64,000 nt of DNA from Trichoplusia ni (Eukaryota > Arthropoda > Insecta > Lepidoptera > Noctuidae), in contig NC_039501.1 in the NCBI RefSeq assembly GCF_003590095.1, positions 1,488,001-1,552,000 of the forward strand, read 5' to 3'. The translations under genes and the position numbers were made by a program. Shown here in pieces: positions 12,701 through 27,700 of this stretch; the first letter of the stretch is position 1, and each line of letters opens with the position of its first letter. The notes beneath the pieces are model-generated. The model worked only from the letters and a program-made list of their open reading frames with translations. It ran no database searches and was not told the origin of the DNA.

Positions 12701-15700
12701 ACAACACGTAATATTCTAAGACATTTCTAGTTTTAAGAGAAATTATAGGAGATCACACAAATAATATCTCGAAGTCTTACCAATAGCAGTGATGCCGCAC
12801 GCCCAAATATCACAGAGCTGGTTGTAGCCACCCTTGCGCTCCACAGCTGCCACCTGCAATAATTAACATTATAGTTAGCTTCATATTTTAATAAGCAGTA
12901 TAGGTATTGTATATACTGCAAAGAAATAAACAACTCCCCTTAAGAAACTAATATTCTATTAATACAAAAATAAGAATATTAAGTTGGTTACCCCAAATCT
13001 TACTCAAAATTTTATCCTTTGTCATTGACAAAATTGATCATTTCCTTGGACATTTACAAATATATCAAGCCCTTCGTCTATTAGAAAGTTTGTTCTAACG
13101 TTGGTTTTGACTCTAATTATTTGGTCTTTAGAAGTCGACTCCAAACATTTGGGAGAAGGATGAGCATTTGCTCTGAGTCTGGGTGTGAATGATCTATATT
13201 ATGTATGTATGATATGGATCACAACATGTTATATAAGCATGTTATTAAGTTGTCTAGTACTCATAATACAAGCTTGGCTTAGTTCGAGACAAGATGGCGT
13301 TGTGTGAAAGTTCATCATCATCATCTCAGCCTATAGCTGACTACAGCTGGACATTGTTGTGTGAAAGTTGTGGAATATTACTTTATTACAGTATTCATGA
13401 TACCTCTGGCGCCATCCATTTATGTTTATCAATTGACTGGTTTTTACAAGACTTGCTTAGTTTGAAACTAGATGGCGTTGTGTGCAGATTGTGGAGTATT
13501 ATCATACACGTTACTAAGCAGGTTACCTCTGGCGCCATCCAGTACGGAGTCCCGATGAAGCTCTTCCTCTTGTTGATGGTGGCTGTGATCTGGGCCGACA
13601 CACCGAAGTCAGCCAGCTTCACGTCGCCGCACTCCGTGAGCAGGATGTTCGCGCCTTTTATGTCACTGGAGATGATGAAAGGATTATGTAATTATAAAAT
13701 ACCCAGGATTCAACTGAAGTTGTTTGATTTTTGCAACCTACGGTCGGTGAATAAAATAATTGTCTAGACTTGTCAAAAACTATGAGCTAAGTTTGGTTTG
13801 ATGTATCTTTTAGATTGAATATTTCAAAGCGAAGATTTTTTTTTAACTTTAAGAGAGCTGTCGTCCGAAAATTTTATTTTTATTACCTCTTATCAAATTT
13901 GCCTCTATGGCATATTTTATAATGTAATAAGCTATAAGACATAAAGTTCACTTTGACATGAAATTGTTTATTCCGCAAAATCGTTTAAATTATATCGTAA
14001 TCCAATGTACAGTCATTCCTGGACTGGCCTTCGGAAGAAGGAACCAGATCACTTTGAGCAAGCCTAGCTCAACCATTTTGGAGAGAGCTGTGGAGTCTTC
14101 ATTGAGTGGAAGCTATATTCGCCGGTTCTCTGATACTCACCGATGCATCTTCCCCATGCTGTGCAGGTACGAGAGGCCGGTCAGCGTCTCGCGGCACATG
14201 TACGCGATCTGCAGCTCCGACAGAGGACCTGTCTCGTGGTATATATCCTGGAAACATCAATAGCTCTGATTAGTTTTCGTGCAAAGAGATTTTAATGTGA
14301 ATTGAATGATTACTGAACTGTTTGTTTAAGATTTAGGCACCGATTTGGAAACTGCAATTGTTTTTTGTTTCTGTATTTAGAAAAGCAAGGAGGTTAGATA
14401 ATTTTTGCCAAGAAGAATCCTGGATATTGGTTTAAAGCTAACATTTTGTAAGCTTACAGTAGAAAAACTGTTTTCTAAGTTTACATTTTTTAAGACATGT
14501 TTTTCTGAAAATTTCTAGAAGTAGGATAAAACTAAACTATAATACTTCATGCAGTTTTCAACCGACTTCCAAACAAGAAGGTTCTCAATTCGTCAGTATG
14601 TTACTTCAGAACCTCAGTCTGGATGAAATGATTTCGACTATTTTTTTTTCATTAATCGTGAAATAGCTGCAACATTTGGTCCCATAAATGTCATCATCAA
14701 GTTTGGCTCAGTAGCTTTTATTGGAAGTAAGTTAACAGTTTTTGTTTTTGCCAAGTTAAGGGTTGAAAAATTATGTTTCCATTTTACCTCTCCATGCTCA
14801 TCCAACCAGACTGACCAACCAAAAGATAATGTGAATCAAATATGTATGATTGTAACAAACAGTATCTAACCTGCAAACTCCCTCCCCCACAATACTCCAT
14901 AGAGATCCACAGCTTATCCCTCCTGAGATAAGATCCGTAGTACGCGACGATGTTCGGGTGGCGGCAGTCCTTCATCATGAGGATCTCTTGCTGAATGATC
15001 GCGAAGTCATCGCCCGGCTCCAACTTTATCACCTTGATGGCAGCAAGTTCATTGTTGCCGTTGAGCCTTTTCGCCTGGAAAGGGAGGAATAGTTTGTTAA
15101 ATACATTTTTCATTTTGAAGTACTGAAATGTAAGGCTAGAATTTATTAATCCTTGGGTCTGTTTGTACTATGGAATTGATTTTATCCTTATGCCGCGGGG
15201 TTTCCTAGCATTCGCTGATTACACAAACGCTTGTGGTATGGAAGATCGAACTCGCGACACGTCGCGCACCATGGGTTTGACATGGTGACCTTAACCACTT
15301 GGCTATCACAGGTATAGGAATTTCTAAGATCTTGTACATTTGATATTGAATTCTTACATAAGGGTTATCAGGGAATTTCTTGTTTTTCTTTCAAGATAAT
15401 CTCGCTACTTAACAAACGAGGATATTGGACATAATGCCCTGTTGGACATGTGTGACGCCGACTCCTTCCCATTTCACTAAGCATTAATAAAACACCAGTT
15501 AAGTAGGAGTCGACTGTTGCGCCGAGTTGACACGAATTGTGGGGTCCGTAGGTTTATATTATTTACAGTAAAATAATGGCTGATTAAAATTATTTTTCTT
15601 AAAGTAATACTTCATTTTAAATAAGCTTGCCTTTTTTTCAGACTGATTAGTTTTGTAAACGATATTCATATTTTTTGCCACATATTTAATAATCACTATA

Positions 15701-18700
15701 ATTAGTCACCTAAATAAATGAAGTTAAACCGTATCCATGCTTAAATATTACCACTATACTATACCAATGAAAGGGCATTGAATTACAAAGGGCTTACACA
15801 CTTGACTGCGGAACCCTAATAAGTTCAACGTTTCATTGATTTAAATGGGTAGACGGGGCGAACGGACAGACAGACGGAAACGGCAACTTGCTAACATAGG
15901 GATAACAAACATTTGGTTCAAGTAAAAGAGGGTAATGTTTGAATCGTAAAATAAGTAAATCTAATATGATATTCTTATTGTTAGTACGTTTTCATTCTCA
16001 TAATGATAATATAATCGCTTTATAAATAAAATAAACGATTTTTATCGTTAAATATTGTATACATACAGATCTTATTTGACTAATATTATTTGTTCCTTAA
16101 AAACATATCTTCCGTGACGCAAACATGGTGGAAACAAAGTCTAATGTCATATAATGTAAGTTTGCTGAAAGCAAAACGACTAAACGGATTTCTTTTAGAG
16201 ATATGTCAAACTCGAAACCAAAGAAAGCGTTACTTTTGAGGTCATAACAAAACTCCATGCAGGCTAAACTAAAGCCAAAATGTAGTAGCGAATAAACCAC
16301 ATATTTCTAGTCAGTTTGCGTTCCTTAAATCTTTAACCATTCTACACAAACTGCATGCATACAGCCTGAAACATTTTGCATACACAAATTACTTCATGTA
16401 AATTGGTTTCGAGAGCGGAAGTTGAAAATTTCCCTGCGAAACGCTCGCTGAAATTGTATTACAAATTGCTATTTTATATAAATATATTAAATAAGTACGT
16501 AAAATACTTTCTGCTTTTTATTTCCGTCCCTATTACAGTTAGGTAATTTGATTCGAACGGTATTTTCAATTGTATAGATAGTCGAGTGGTTGAGGTTACC
16601 GAGGAAAACTCACTGAGCGCGACGTGTCCTACGTTCGATCCCCACGTATGACAAGCATTTGTGATCCATGCTTTTCGTGAGTTTGGGTGTCTTTATGCAT
16701 GTGACTTGAATGCTTGTGAAACCCCCGCGAAACAAGGATTAAATTCCTTAGTGCAGGTACCAATTTAAAATGTGTTTTGTGTTTTAAATGAGTTCTTTGC
16801 ACGGATATATCCTCTTTACAAAAACAGATTAGAGGTAGAGAATATATGCATCTAATTTTACAGAACAATTAAAGAAGGTTTTTGAATTAATGTTTCTTAA
16901 CAAAAACAACAATGTGTTCACACTAACTCTCCAAAGGTTTGACACCCCTGCAAGTTAGCGACACGTCTGACTCAAATGCTTGCTATTGTTCTCAGCAGTT
17001 CGTTAATTATTTATTTGCGAGATGTACCTACCCTGCCCACATAAAAACGTTTACGTTTTCCGGGATCTATATTTGTTTGGATAAATATTTAAGTTAAACA
17101 CTTCGGAGTTATATTTTGGTTGGCAATGCAGTTCTTATACAATATCAATTTAGTCAAACTTGTATTTCACATAGTTCGAACAGAAAAACCAAGATGATTT
17201 GCATTTTTTAGGTATATTAGAAAAGAAATTAAGGTCAATTTATATTTTAATTTGTAATCATAGTTTTAAAATGACTATACAAAAATAGATATTTATGTTA
17301 TCGAGATAAGATATAAATATAAATATTTGGTCTACTAACATACATATTTTTGGATTTCAACTGCGCGTTTCTGTCTTTCTCCAGCAAACAAAGGTAGCAA
17401 GCTGGATAGCGACAGACTTAGTTCTAGTGATGATAATTCGAATGTATCAAAAAATAGGTCGAGGATAAGATGGGCAGACGATATAAATATGACAGGAATC
17501 AGATGAATGGGACCAGCCGGAGTGCAATTGAGGAGGCCTATGTCATGATGTGGACGAATATGGGCTAATGATGATGATGATGAAGGATAGATGTGAAGGG
17601 CAAGAGACAGAAGAGAATTAGAATGGCATTAACAACAGGAGGCGTATGTCCAGCAGAGGGTTATTCAAGACTAATAATGATGATGATCAGAAAACAATGA
17701 ATCAATTAATTTACAGTCATCAGAATAAATAATGTAGGAATTCAAAATCAAAGAAAGTAAACAGTTTTTAACACTGACAATGATTTGTTCCGAAGAGTAC
17801 AGGAAAAGTTGAGTTACGTTAAGTGGCAATCATGAGGTCGCGAGTTCAAATTCCGTACATTCTAGAGTGCAATCACAATTGTTGTTGAGTTTCTAACTAA
17901 TCTTAGTATGCTAGGTTGTAAATTGTTACCAGGAAATGTTGCCTGTACTAATAAAGTGTCTGTTTCAGTTGTGAAAGCGGGACAGCGTTATACACGGCAT
18001 GGAGAAGCGTCTCCATTCCACAACGGCTTCTCTTTTTTATCTAGTCCCGCATTAGGGTATTTGATCCGTATGTTGCGAGGGATATCACAAACAAGACACA
18101 TTCGTAGATCATTTAATTATACGATTAGTCCTTTTTATCCGAGAAAATCCACATGGACTTTCTCCGCCCTGGGGAAGGCCGGGAGGAGTAGGGGGTCTTA
18201 GCGGCTAAAACCACTGAAGTGCCCTTACCTTGTGCCAGGGACCTCGGATACTAGGTATATTACAACCATAAAAGTAATGTGGCATTGTCAAACAGAATTC
18301 GTGAAGTTCAGAAAGAGATAGGAAACGAATAAAGATGTAGGATCTAAAAAATATCTAGACCTTTTAATTTCCACAAATTAAAATACAACAAATCGTCGTC
18401 AATAACATCTATAATATATCCTAGAAAGAACTATAATTATAAACAGCTTAAATATCTCGATTATTAAAATCTAATCGATAAAATAATCAGAATCGATTAC
18501 GAGAACTGCGCATAATATTGGCACTATACGTTTTTAATGGCAATGTTGTCGCGGGGTCAGTGACTCGGCCGGCACAAGTTTTACTAATTAGATATGTGAC
18601 CGAATAACGCTGTGTTTGGTCGACATAACTGTTTAATACTAATCTGTTATAGGATATGACACTGTATGATAACATATGTTTTATATATATCTTTTGATAT

Positions 18701-21700
18701 CAAACTTACCATTTCTAACCCAGGAAAAAGTGGGGTGTTATAAGTTTGTCGTGTCTGGAAGACAGTCTGTCTGTTTCATCAGAACGATGAAGAGATATTT
18801 AAGATGGTTTATTAATGTTAATAAAATGCTCAAAAAGGGAGTAATTAGGGTACCTCTCTTACCCTATTTCTAAGGTTCTACTCAGTGATAGTTTTTACAA
18901 CTTTTAAAAGATAAAGATTCTGTTACCGATATAACAACAAATAAAAAGGTTTTAATCAACGTTAATCGATCGCTGCATATAATTTACGAAAAAACTGAGA
19001 ATGCCTTTTAAAGTCGCTTAAAATATAACGACTTTAAGAAGTTGACAGTTTACATACGTAATTTCGATGCAATAACACAACATATAACTTTCCATTATAT
19101 TGATATAGTAGATTCAAAGTAAGGGATGCAAGTACTGCAGGTCGAGAGCGGCCCTCGAGTTGTGACGTAAGAGCTTTCGAAACCACAGAGTATTACACTT
19201 GACTACTATGGATAATGACTGGGGACCTACCTCTAACGCTTAGAGTAAAATTTAGACTTGCACTTGTTAAAGCGGGATGGTGAACTAAAAAACTTATAGC
19301 GGTATCTCACTCCCACAATTATTTTTTAACGATTCAAGCAGTAAGAATTTAATCCTTGTGTTGCGGGAGTTTCGCATGGACTAAGACAGGCTCAGGACAA
19401 TCATGGATCAAACAAATGCTTGATATAGGAGGGGATCAAAACTGCAACACGTCTCGCGTATTTGATTTGGCGTGGTGGCTCTCACTCGTCTATCCGTGAA
19501 GTTTAATATAAAACTGTTTTAGGCCTTTTGATCGTTTTGGAATTTTATAGCACTATGCTAGCTTTCCTAATAGAAATAAAAAAACAACATTGAACTCATA
19601 AAACCGGTCGAATGCAGCCTACAACGAAACTAAAAACAGATGTTTTATAGCTAAAAACCAAATATAGCGAATTGTGTCTCTACTTCTGAGTATTTCCTTG
19701 ATTCATAGATGTTATTACGCGTTTTATTATTTTAAAGCTTACCTTATGGCAAGAATACATTATTTATTTCATTTAGAGCACGAACTGCGTGGTTTAGTGC
19801 AAAAGTTCCATTTTTATATATTTTTTAGATAATTTGATCATTGCTCAATTATTTTCTGTTTAGGAAATGTTTTCTTTTTTTTTAAACGACTCCCGCACTT
19901 CTTCTAAGTCGCATGCACAGTCAACCCGGTTTTCGGGTGAGTTTCAAACAGTGGGGCATCTTTTTTCTTCGCGTTCGTATACAAAAACATTGTCAAAAAA
20001 TATAACTGTTTTTGACGATAAGAAGATTCTAAAACACTGCTTCTGAAAGGCAAAAGCCTCTGCCATCCTTCCATCTTTCTCTACCTTGGACTCTGGTATG
20101 CCATTTTTCATTAAAGTTATCATGCTCATCAACGCTACGGAATGCCTTAATATACCTAACCAACATAAATACATTGCAACAGACATTAAAACAGCGTAAA
20201 AAACTAATTACTAGCACACAAAATGAGTAACAACTTTCGAACAGCGCAAAATGTATCAATTTCTAATGCTCAACTATTATGTAACTCATTCATCATACTC
20301 GGTTGTGTAAGAAGAATTTAAGATGAATTGTGAGAGTACATGACAAACTGTTGCAAACTAGCTTCGGCACGCGAGTTCGTGTCTAGTTTTTGATGGTAAT
20401 TTGTTTGTGATGTATACGTGTATAAAGTGCTACTGCCATATCTTAAAGTAATGTTATGGCGAATGTTAAGAAGAGATGCCGCGCTACCAAGTGTATTGGG
20501 CTGTCACGCTCCCACAACTGCAAGTCTTACTGCAACTAGAGCTATATTGTAACGTTTTAAAAGTGCCTTAAAAACGGCCTACTTGAACTATTTTTACTTT
20601 TGGTGGTAGACCCGAAGACAAGAGTAAATAAACACACCCTTTTTATTTTAATAGAAGAGGAATGTGTGTTACAGCCAGTTTAAAATCTCGATACTGCCCC
20701 GTTTCCATTATTTAGGGTCTTCCCTTACTCCCTTCTACTCTGTATTCACCAATTTTATTTTCGCACCATCTTCCACACAGTCAAGACTCATTTTTGATAT
20801 TAAAACATCAAACTTCCACTTCTCTTTGTTATATTTTATCGATTAACAAGTTCTTAACAAACACCTAGTTTAAAATAAACCAATTTTAAGTTTATTTAAA
20901 CACTTCTAGCCTTAATTTCTGTAAGGTAGTTGCGCACCCGATTTTCAGTATAATTTCAGAGATATAATCTCGTTGAGCACGCCTATTCGGTGCTAGACTG
21001 GCAGCAACCCTTAGCGTGTCGAGCGATAAGGAACTAGGTCAATCCATAGTTTAAAAAGGCTACAACGACTTTCAGAGTGTTATTGACATAATTATAAAGG
21101 GGGTAAGTAGGAGGCTGTTGAAATGAATTTGATAACGAGGAGGCTTTGAAGGTTTATGAAACGACTCCTGCTTTAAAGAACTTATTCCGTGTGTCAAAGA
21201 TTGAAGTCACATGCAGAAGACACCCAGATTGAGAACAGAAAACCCATTAGTGGATCACACGAGTGCTTGTCCTACACGGAGATCGAGCGCAGTGCGTGGT
21301 TTTGGTGACGTGAACTGCGCGTGCTCCCCGGGTTTAACAGTAAGCAGACAGGTGCTCGTTTGCCTGATAAAAAATAACCTTACCTAACCCAACCTTTACT
21401 GTATGGAATGAAAACTAACAGCTGAAGTAATGCTAGTAATTTTAATAATCATAGCAGACTCGCATCGCCAAATTTCAGTTCGCCTACAAATCTTAAATAG
21501 GATAAGGCAATAATAAAATTCGTCACGTAGGTATTACACATTTAGAAAGAGCAATCAAAGGCACAAAATTGTTATCTAAACAAAAATTCATGAGGCAAAT
21601 TAAAAACTTTATAATAATCCAAAATTTTCTCCGCAAAATTCGTAACCGCTGTGGCTAATACACATCTACATATAAATCCGGCAAATATATGGTATTCATG

Positions 21701-24700
21701 TTACAATAGAATAGGTAACATCCATAAAATACTTGTCATAAGTGAAAGCTATTACAATTGGAAGTCACGCGAATGCAAAATCGATTGCACACAACTTTAT
21801 CAGTGATATGTATCGGTAATCTAAATATCCTCGATCGATATTACTGTATTACGAGAACAATAATCGATAATTGTGAAGCTTCTGTTTATTTACTCTATTT
21901 TTCTTTAAGTAGCTGGGTTTTTTACAAACATCCAAGTCACATGCACAAAGACATCCAGACTCAGGACAAGCATCCGTCGATCACACAAACCTTTGCCCTA
22001 CACGGGGATAGAACACTCGACACGTCGCGCATAATGGAATCTGGCGTGGTGAACACAATCACTCGGCTATTTAAGTTGTAATTGCTTCTAAAAATGGGTT
22101 CTGAGTTTCCTTTTGATCGAATAGATTTATGATTTGGTCAGAGGAGCTCGGGGCTATATTACAACAACGATACGGACGGTCCGTGAATGAGTGAACATCT
22201 GTGGACAATGTGGACATAACGAGTTACTCCGTGTTTCGGAAGGCACGTTAAATTGTGAGTCCCGATTGTTACACATCTTTGACAGGGCTTATGGGTAGGT
22301 AGTAGCTGAAAAATAATCTATAGTTTTATAACCATGGACTTGCTTCGGGTATGTATCCGATAAACTTGATTAAATAGACTTAACATTTTTGCCGCGGCAA
22401 AATGCTAATATTCTGAGAATTGTTTACATTTCCTTACTCTCCCTATTTTGTGTAAAACGCGACTAGTTTTTAAACAGTTTAATTGATAGTAATAAATAAC
22501 AAACTTTATCTACAACCAACAAAATTCCTGGCATATCTCTACTTATCCTCCTTCAACACAGACCTAGCGTAGCGTATCAAGCATGCACGTTACACTTTCA
22601 CTTGTTTTGTCACACGACCTTGCCTGGGCATCGAACTGCGCCATTGACAGTGTAACCTTACTCTAGGGGCAATAATATATAAGTATATGATATATGTGTA
22701 ATAGATAAATTGTATACATAGGCGAAGTAAAACAGTCAATGTTTACTATCATCGACTATCACGAGTTTCTTGTTGATAAAACTAATGGATTTGATTTGTT
22801 GTGTGAGACGCTAACATTTTACGTATTAAGCATCTTTAATACAGAATGAAATGTGAATTTTTGTAACGTTTCGATAGAATTTTTTTTGAACTGGTAAATT
22901 ACATCATTATAATGTTAAGTCATCTTTTAAGTTTACATGTATATACGTCCGACTTATGTTTGAGCATAGATCACCACGCTAGCTCACTGCAAATTGCCAA
23001 ATTTAGATTAAAACATTTAGAATCCAGAATATTTGTTACACTTTTACCAAAATCTTAACATCTCGTTTCCAAAAGTAGATAGGTACCGCAAAACACTTTC
23101 GTCATTGTATATCTAACCTAACTTACATGATAACAACAATTATTTTTCAAGCGACTTAAAAAAAAAAAGGTTCTTAATTCGTCGGTATTTTTTACGCTTA
23201 CCCTCAGAACATCAGGACTGGATAAACCGATTAGTTTATTTTCCATTTAACGTAAAATAGCTGACATTAATTCCCATAAAATATAATAATCTATATCTAT
23301 ACTAATATATAAAGCTGAAGAGTTTGTTTGTTTAAACGCGCTAATCTCAGGAACTACTGGTTCGAATTGAAAAAATATTTTTGTGTTGAATAGACCATTA
23401 ATCGAGGAAGGCTTTAGGCTATAAACCATCACGCTGCGACTAATAGGAGCGAAGATACAATGGGAAATGTGAAAGAAAACAGGGCAGGTATAAATCATAA
23501 CTTATATCTTCTACCCACGGGGACGGAGTCGCGGGCAACAGCTAGTCCCATGTAAAGTTTGACACAATAGTTTTCATTTAAAGACGGTTGTATGTCCTCG
23601 TTGTTTAAAAAAATGATTATCGAGCAAAACGATCACAAGTATGATGACGTATTAAACCGGGTTAACATGTGCCCCGCAGATTGTAATACATTATTGTTCT
23701 CTTGTTCTATTTTAGGCCCGCGATAATTATGAGACGAAGAGATGTGTTTTTATATTTTGATACGGCTCTGTGTTATAAAAGTGGTTGTGACGGCGGAGAA
23801 AGTTTATTACAGCACATGTTTTAAATGAAAGGATGTAATGAATTGTAATGTACGTATATACTTAATAAGATTTATACAAAAGAAAGGGAAAAAGATAGAA
23901 TCATGTTATAAAAATCATACCATACTCACAGTGATTTAGCCACGTCTCTAATTTAAATGTCCAAAAAGAAAATGGAGAATTGTTGAATTCAAAAAATACA
24001 TGCCCTGCGAATGTAATTTTTGTTTCCTCCTAATCAGTCCAATGCTGAGCATGAGCTTCCCAAAGTTTTTTTTATTTAAAAAGAAGCGACTCCCGCAGTA
24101 AGGAATTGAATCCTTGTGTCGCGGGGGGTTTACAAACATACAACTCACATGCACAAAGATACCCAGACTCAGAACAAGCATTCGTGGAACACAAAAATGC
24201 TTGTCCTACGCGGGGATCGAACCCGCGAAACGACGCGCACAGTGGGTTTGGCGTGGTGACCTCAACCACTCGGCTATCTGTGCCCAATACTCTTTCAGTT
24301 AGATCCATCCAGATCTATCACCCTTTCAGATCGACCAACGCTTTTTGTTTTGCCTTGGTCCCCTGCATGGTCTATAACTGCTTTACCGCATCTGTCGTCA
24401 CTACGTCTAGCATTCCATCCACAGTAGAAAGACGCACACAAAATGGCAAATTGATTTACTTCTCATTATAACGACTTATTTGGAATACAAAGTTTAAAGA
24501 GAATCGTCAGGACAACAAGATCAAGTTCGAGCAACATTGCCTATTAGGGAAATTCTTGTTTTTTAACACAGTGGCGTCATCTGGAAACTGGTTATAAAAA
24601 CTGGCGTAGCATGTCCAAAAAGCTTTGAGATCGCAGTCTACTGGTAGATGTTAAGATATAAATATTATATGACATGAGATATTAATCAATTGAGAAGTAT

Positions 24701-27700
24701 CATTGTATCAAGAAGTATCTAATATATAAAATTCCCGTGTCACGATGTTAGTCACCGTACTCCTCCGAAACGGCTTAACCGATTTTTAACAAATTTTGTA
24801 TACATATTGGGTAGGTCTGAGGAATAGAACATCTATTTTTCATACCCCTAAGTGTTAAGGGTTGCTCACACTAAAAAAAATATTTTAATTTTTGGACAAA
24901 ATTTTTTGTTTTTATTTTTTTATAATGTGGCATTAAAAAATACATACAACTGAAAAAAAAATATTCGGCAAAACAACGTTTGCTGGGTCAGCTAGTTATT
25001 TTATAGGTTAAAGTTATCTTTCTGATCGACTATGTTACCTGATGGGATTTTGTTTTTTTTTTTATCCGGGAATTGAACTGACAAGCCTCCTTTTTCTTTT
25101 TGTATAATAGCTGTACAACCTGATACGAGTAGTTTTAAAAGACTTATAGGTTTGTGAACTGGTTTAATCTTACCCTCGAAAAGTTTTCAGGCGTTCTGGT
25201 TTACTCACGAAGTTTTCCTTCACTCTTATTATCAAATGATAATTACTTAGAAAAACGCGCATGAATTCGCGACTTGATAGACTAACAGTCATAGTACTAA
25301 GCTATGACTGCTACTTACTAAACTAAAACTACTTACTAAAAGATGATTAAAACCAAAACCGTCTGTAAAAAGCAAGAATAAGTCTTGTACTAAAACCAAC
25401 CAGCGTACTTCTCAATTCCATTTACTCGGAACTCATTTGCAAACATTTCATAGAATATTTATTAATTATAGATTTTATTGAAAACAGTGTAAAGAAAAAT
25501 TAAAATTATTTAAATGAATGTTAAGTCTCGCCTACGCCATGTCATCAACCTATGTTTTCAAGTATACCGTATTATTCAAATAAGATTAAACTCCGATCAA
25601 AACGTTTTCACATTAAAACAGCTGCAAACTAAATAAATAATAAAATCGTGTTTGAAACAGAACTGTTTATAACAGCTATTACGATATAACATTATTATTA
25701 ACGAGTTATCAGTATTGATATTGTAAATAATTGATAGAACGAAGAAACAAAAAAATATAGAGAGACTTCAAAGTAGCCTTGGCTAAAATGATCCTGGATA
25801 GGATGATCTGTATCCTGGCGCAGAAAACTGGGGAAATTTCATCTCGAATAACGGGAAAAGTGTTGGATAAAAAAGAAGAGGTAGGAAAGCTCGATTATCT
25901 TGGAGCCTCTTCTTCCTTTTAAAGTAAGATTTTGTACTATTATTACAGTGATAGTACAAAACAGAGGGATAAACCTCTACACCATGTTCTTTTTTATTAT
26001 TATTAAATCCTTTATTGGTGTTAAATATATAACTCCGTCTCTTAAAACTGCTATAGTTGAGAAGGTGGCGATAGGCCCAAAGGAAAGATAGATGGGGAAG
26101 ACTGGTAGGAGAGGGGTAGGTGCTGTGTCGTCACTTGGGAGACCCCTATCACCAGATATGTCCAGCAGTAGACAAAAAAGCAGCAGTAGGCAAGAAAACT
26201 TGTAGCTAAGTTAAGTTAACCAGAATTCCAGCAAAGAAATTCGTTCTATCCGTATCTACTATTTGCTGAATATTTTTATCAAAATGACACCCGTCATTGA
26301 AAAGATAAGAAATATTTTAATAACATTTGATCTATTAAAAAGACATAAAGAAGGTTAAGTTTATCTTCACACAAGAAGTCGTGACGTATTTCCAATCAAA
26401 GCAAAATAAAATTAAGTATTTATCAATTGTTAAGTTGAGATCACGAGACGATGACAAGTAAAATGAAATGTTAGGTAGTTTAAACGTATTATCGTTCTCA
26501 GCTGGGCATACGGTTTCATAAAGGTTGGGCGATATACGAAGTCAAATCATGGGTGAAGATAATGGACCATTTTTTTTTTCAATTCAATTCTTCATTTCTT
26601 TCATATTAGATGTAACATTAAATTAAAACCGACCGACCGATCACGGCTTGATGGGTTGACAAAAAAGCAACCATCAAAGATATCGATCTATTAAACCAAC
26701 TAATACTACTTATCTGACAAGTAATTCTGGTGTTGCTCAGTACTGTCACAAGCGGTAGTGCATCTTTAGTTTTTTGTTCACCCATAACAAAACTGTTCCA
26801 TTCCTAAGTATTTTTTATGACAGACACAAATAGTTCTTTCTTCTTTATAACACCTTCGAACCCTTTGTCTAATGTTATTCGTAATGAACGATGAATTCTA
26901 AGAATTGTGTGTTTAATACAAAAATATTGTAAGGGACAATAGTGTGTGTCAATGGGTTGTGTAAACTTATATGCAGAGCGGATGGAAACTATGTTCACTA
27001 ATTTTATAGGAATACTAGGTGACACGTGCCGTCTCTCACTAATAATAAGGCTTTTGAATAGTCTTCTATAATGCGGTCACTGCGTCGATCTATTAAAAAA
27101 TCTCTAGGAAATGTTACCTGCTGATGCAAACGATTAACACGAAAGTAATGCTACGTAAACACGGACTTGCGAAAAATTTCATGGTTCATCAGAAACAGGA
27201 CATAGGAAACTACTTTTAAATATATAGACGTTTCAAGAATAAGCTGAAGAACCCTACCCTAGCAGCATTTTAATACTTTCACCCAATATTTTCGGACTTA
27301 CTTTCAGACAAACGAAAACACTGATAAAATTGCTCAAATTTTCTATCAGTTGAAGTCACTAGAGAAAATAAATGTAATTTAGATTTAGTCACGTGACAAA
27401 TTATTAATGAAAACAATTCCTATGATCGTCACGCGGAAGTATATCCGGAAGAAGCAAATAGGAGACGAGATAAAAACATCCACATTGTGCATAGCAAGTA
27501 AATAAAAAAAGACTGACAAAATACAAACATGTAAACAATAACAGAAGCTGAAGTGGCAGTGGGCTGGTCATGTCTGTCGAAAGACCGATGGCCGTTAGAA
27601 CAAACGTGAACTAGAGTGGAAAGCACGAATTGTAAAACGCTGTGTGGGACGTCGTTTAATCTCTAAAAAAAGGTAGCTGGATCTACTGAATGCGAAAGGT

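Noticed and set aside
20440..20560. A slightly GC-richer segment ('gatgccgcgctaccaagtgt') as a small exon or RNA gene.
   Set aside because: No open frame with splice sites fitting hppy and no fold or match that I can defend.
23247..23498. A 'conserved' open frame shared by 23247-23498 and 28806-28988 as a protein gene.
   Set aside because: The conservation is explained by both lying in copies of the same non-coding dispersed element, and the frame ends at different places.
24190..24284. tRNA-like heads in the family-A SINEs as tRNA genes.
   Set aside because: All copies have the same extended non-tRNA body and tail, and no cloverleaf closes.
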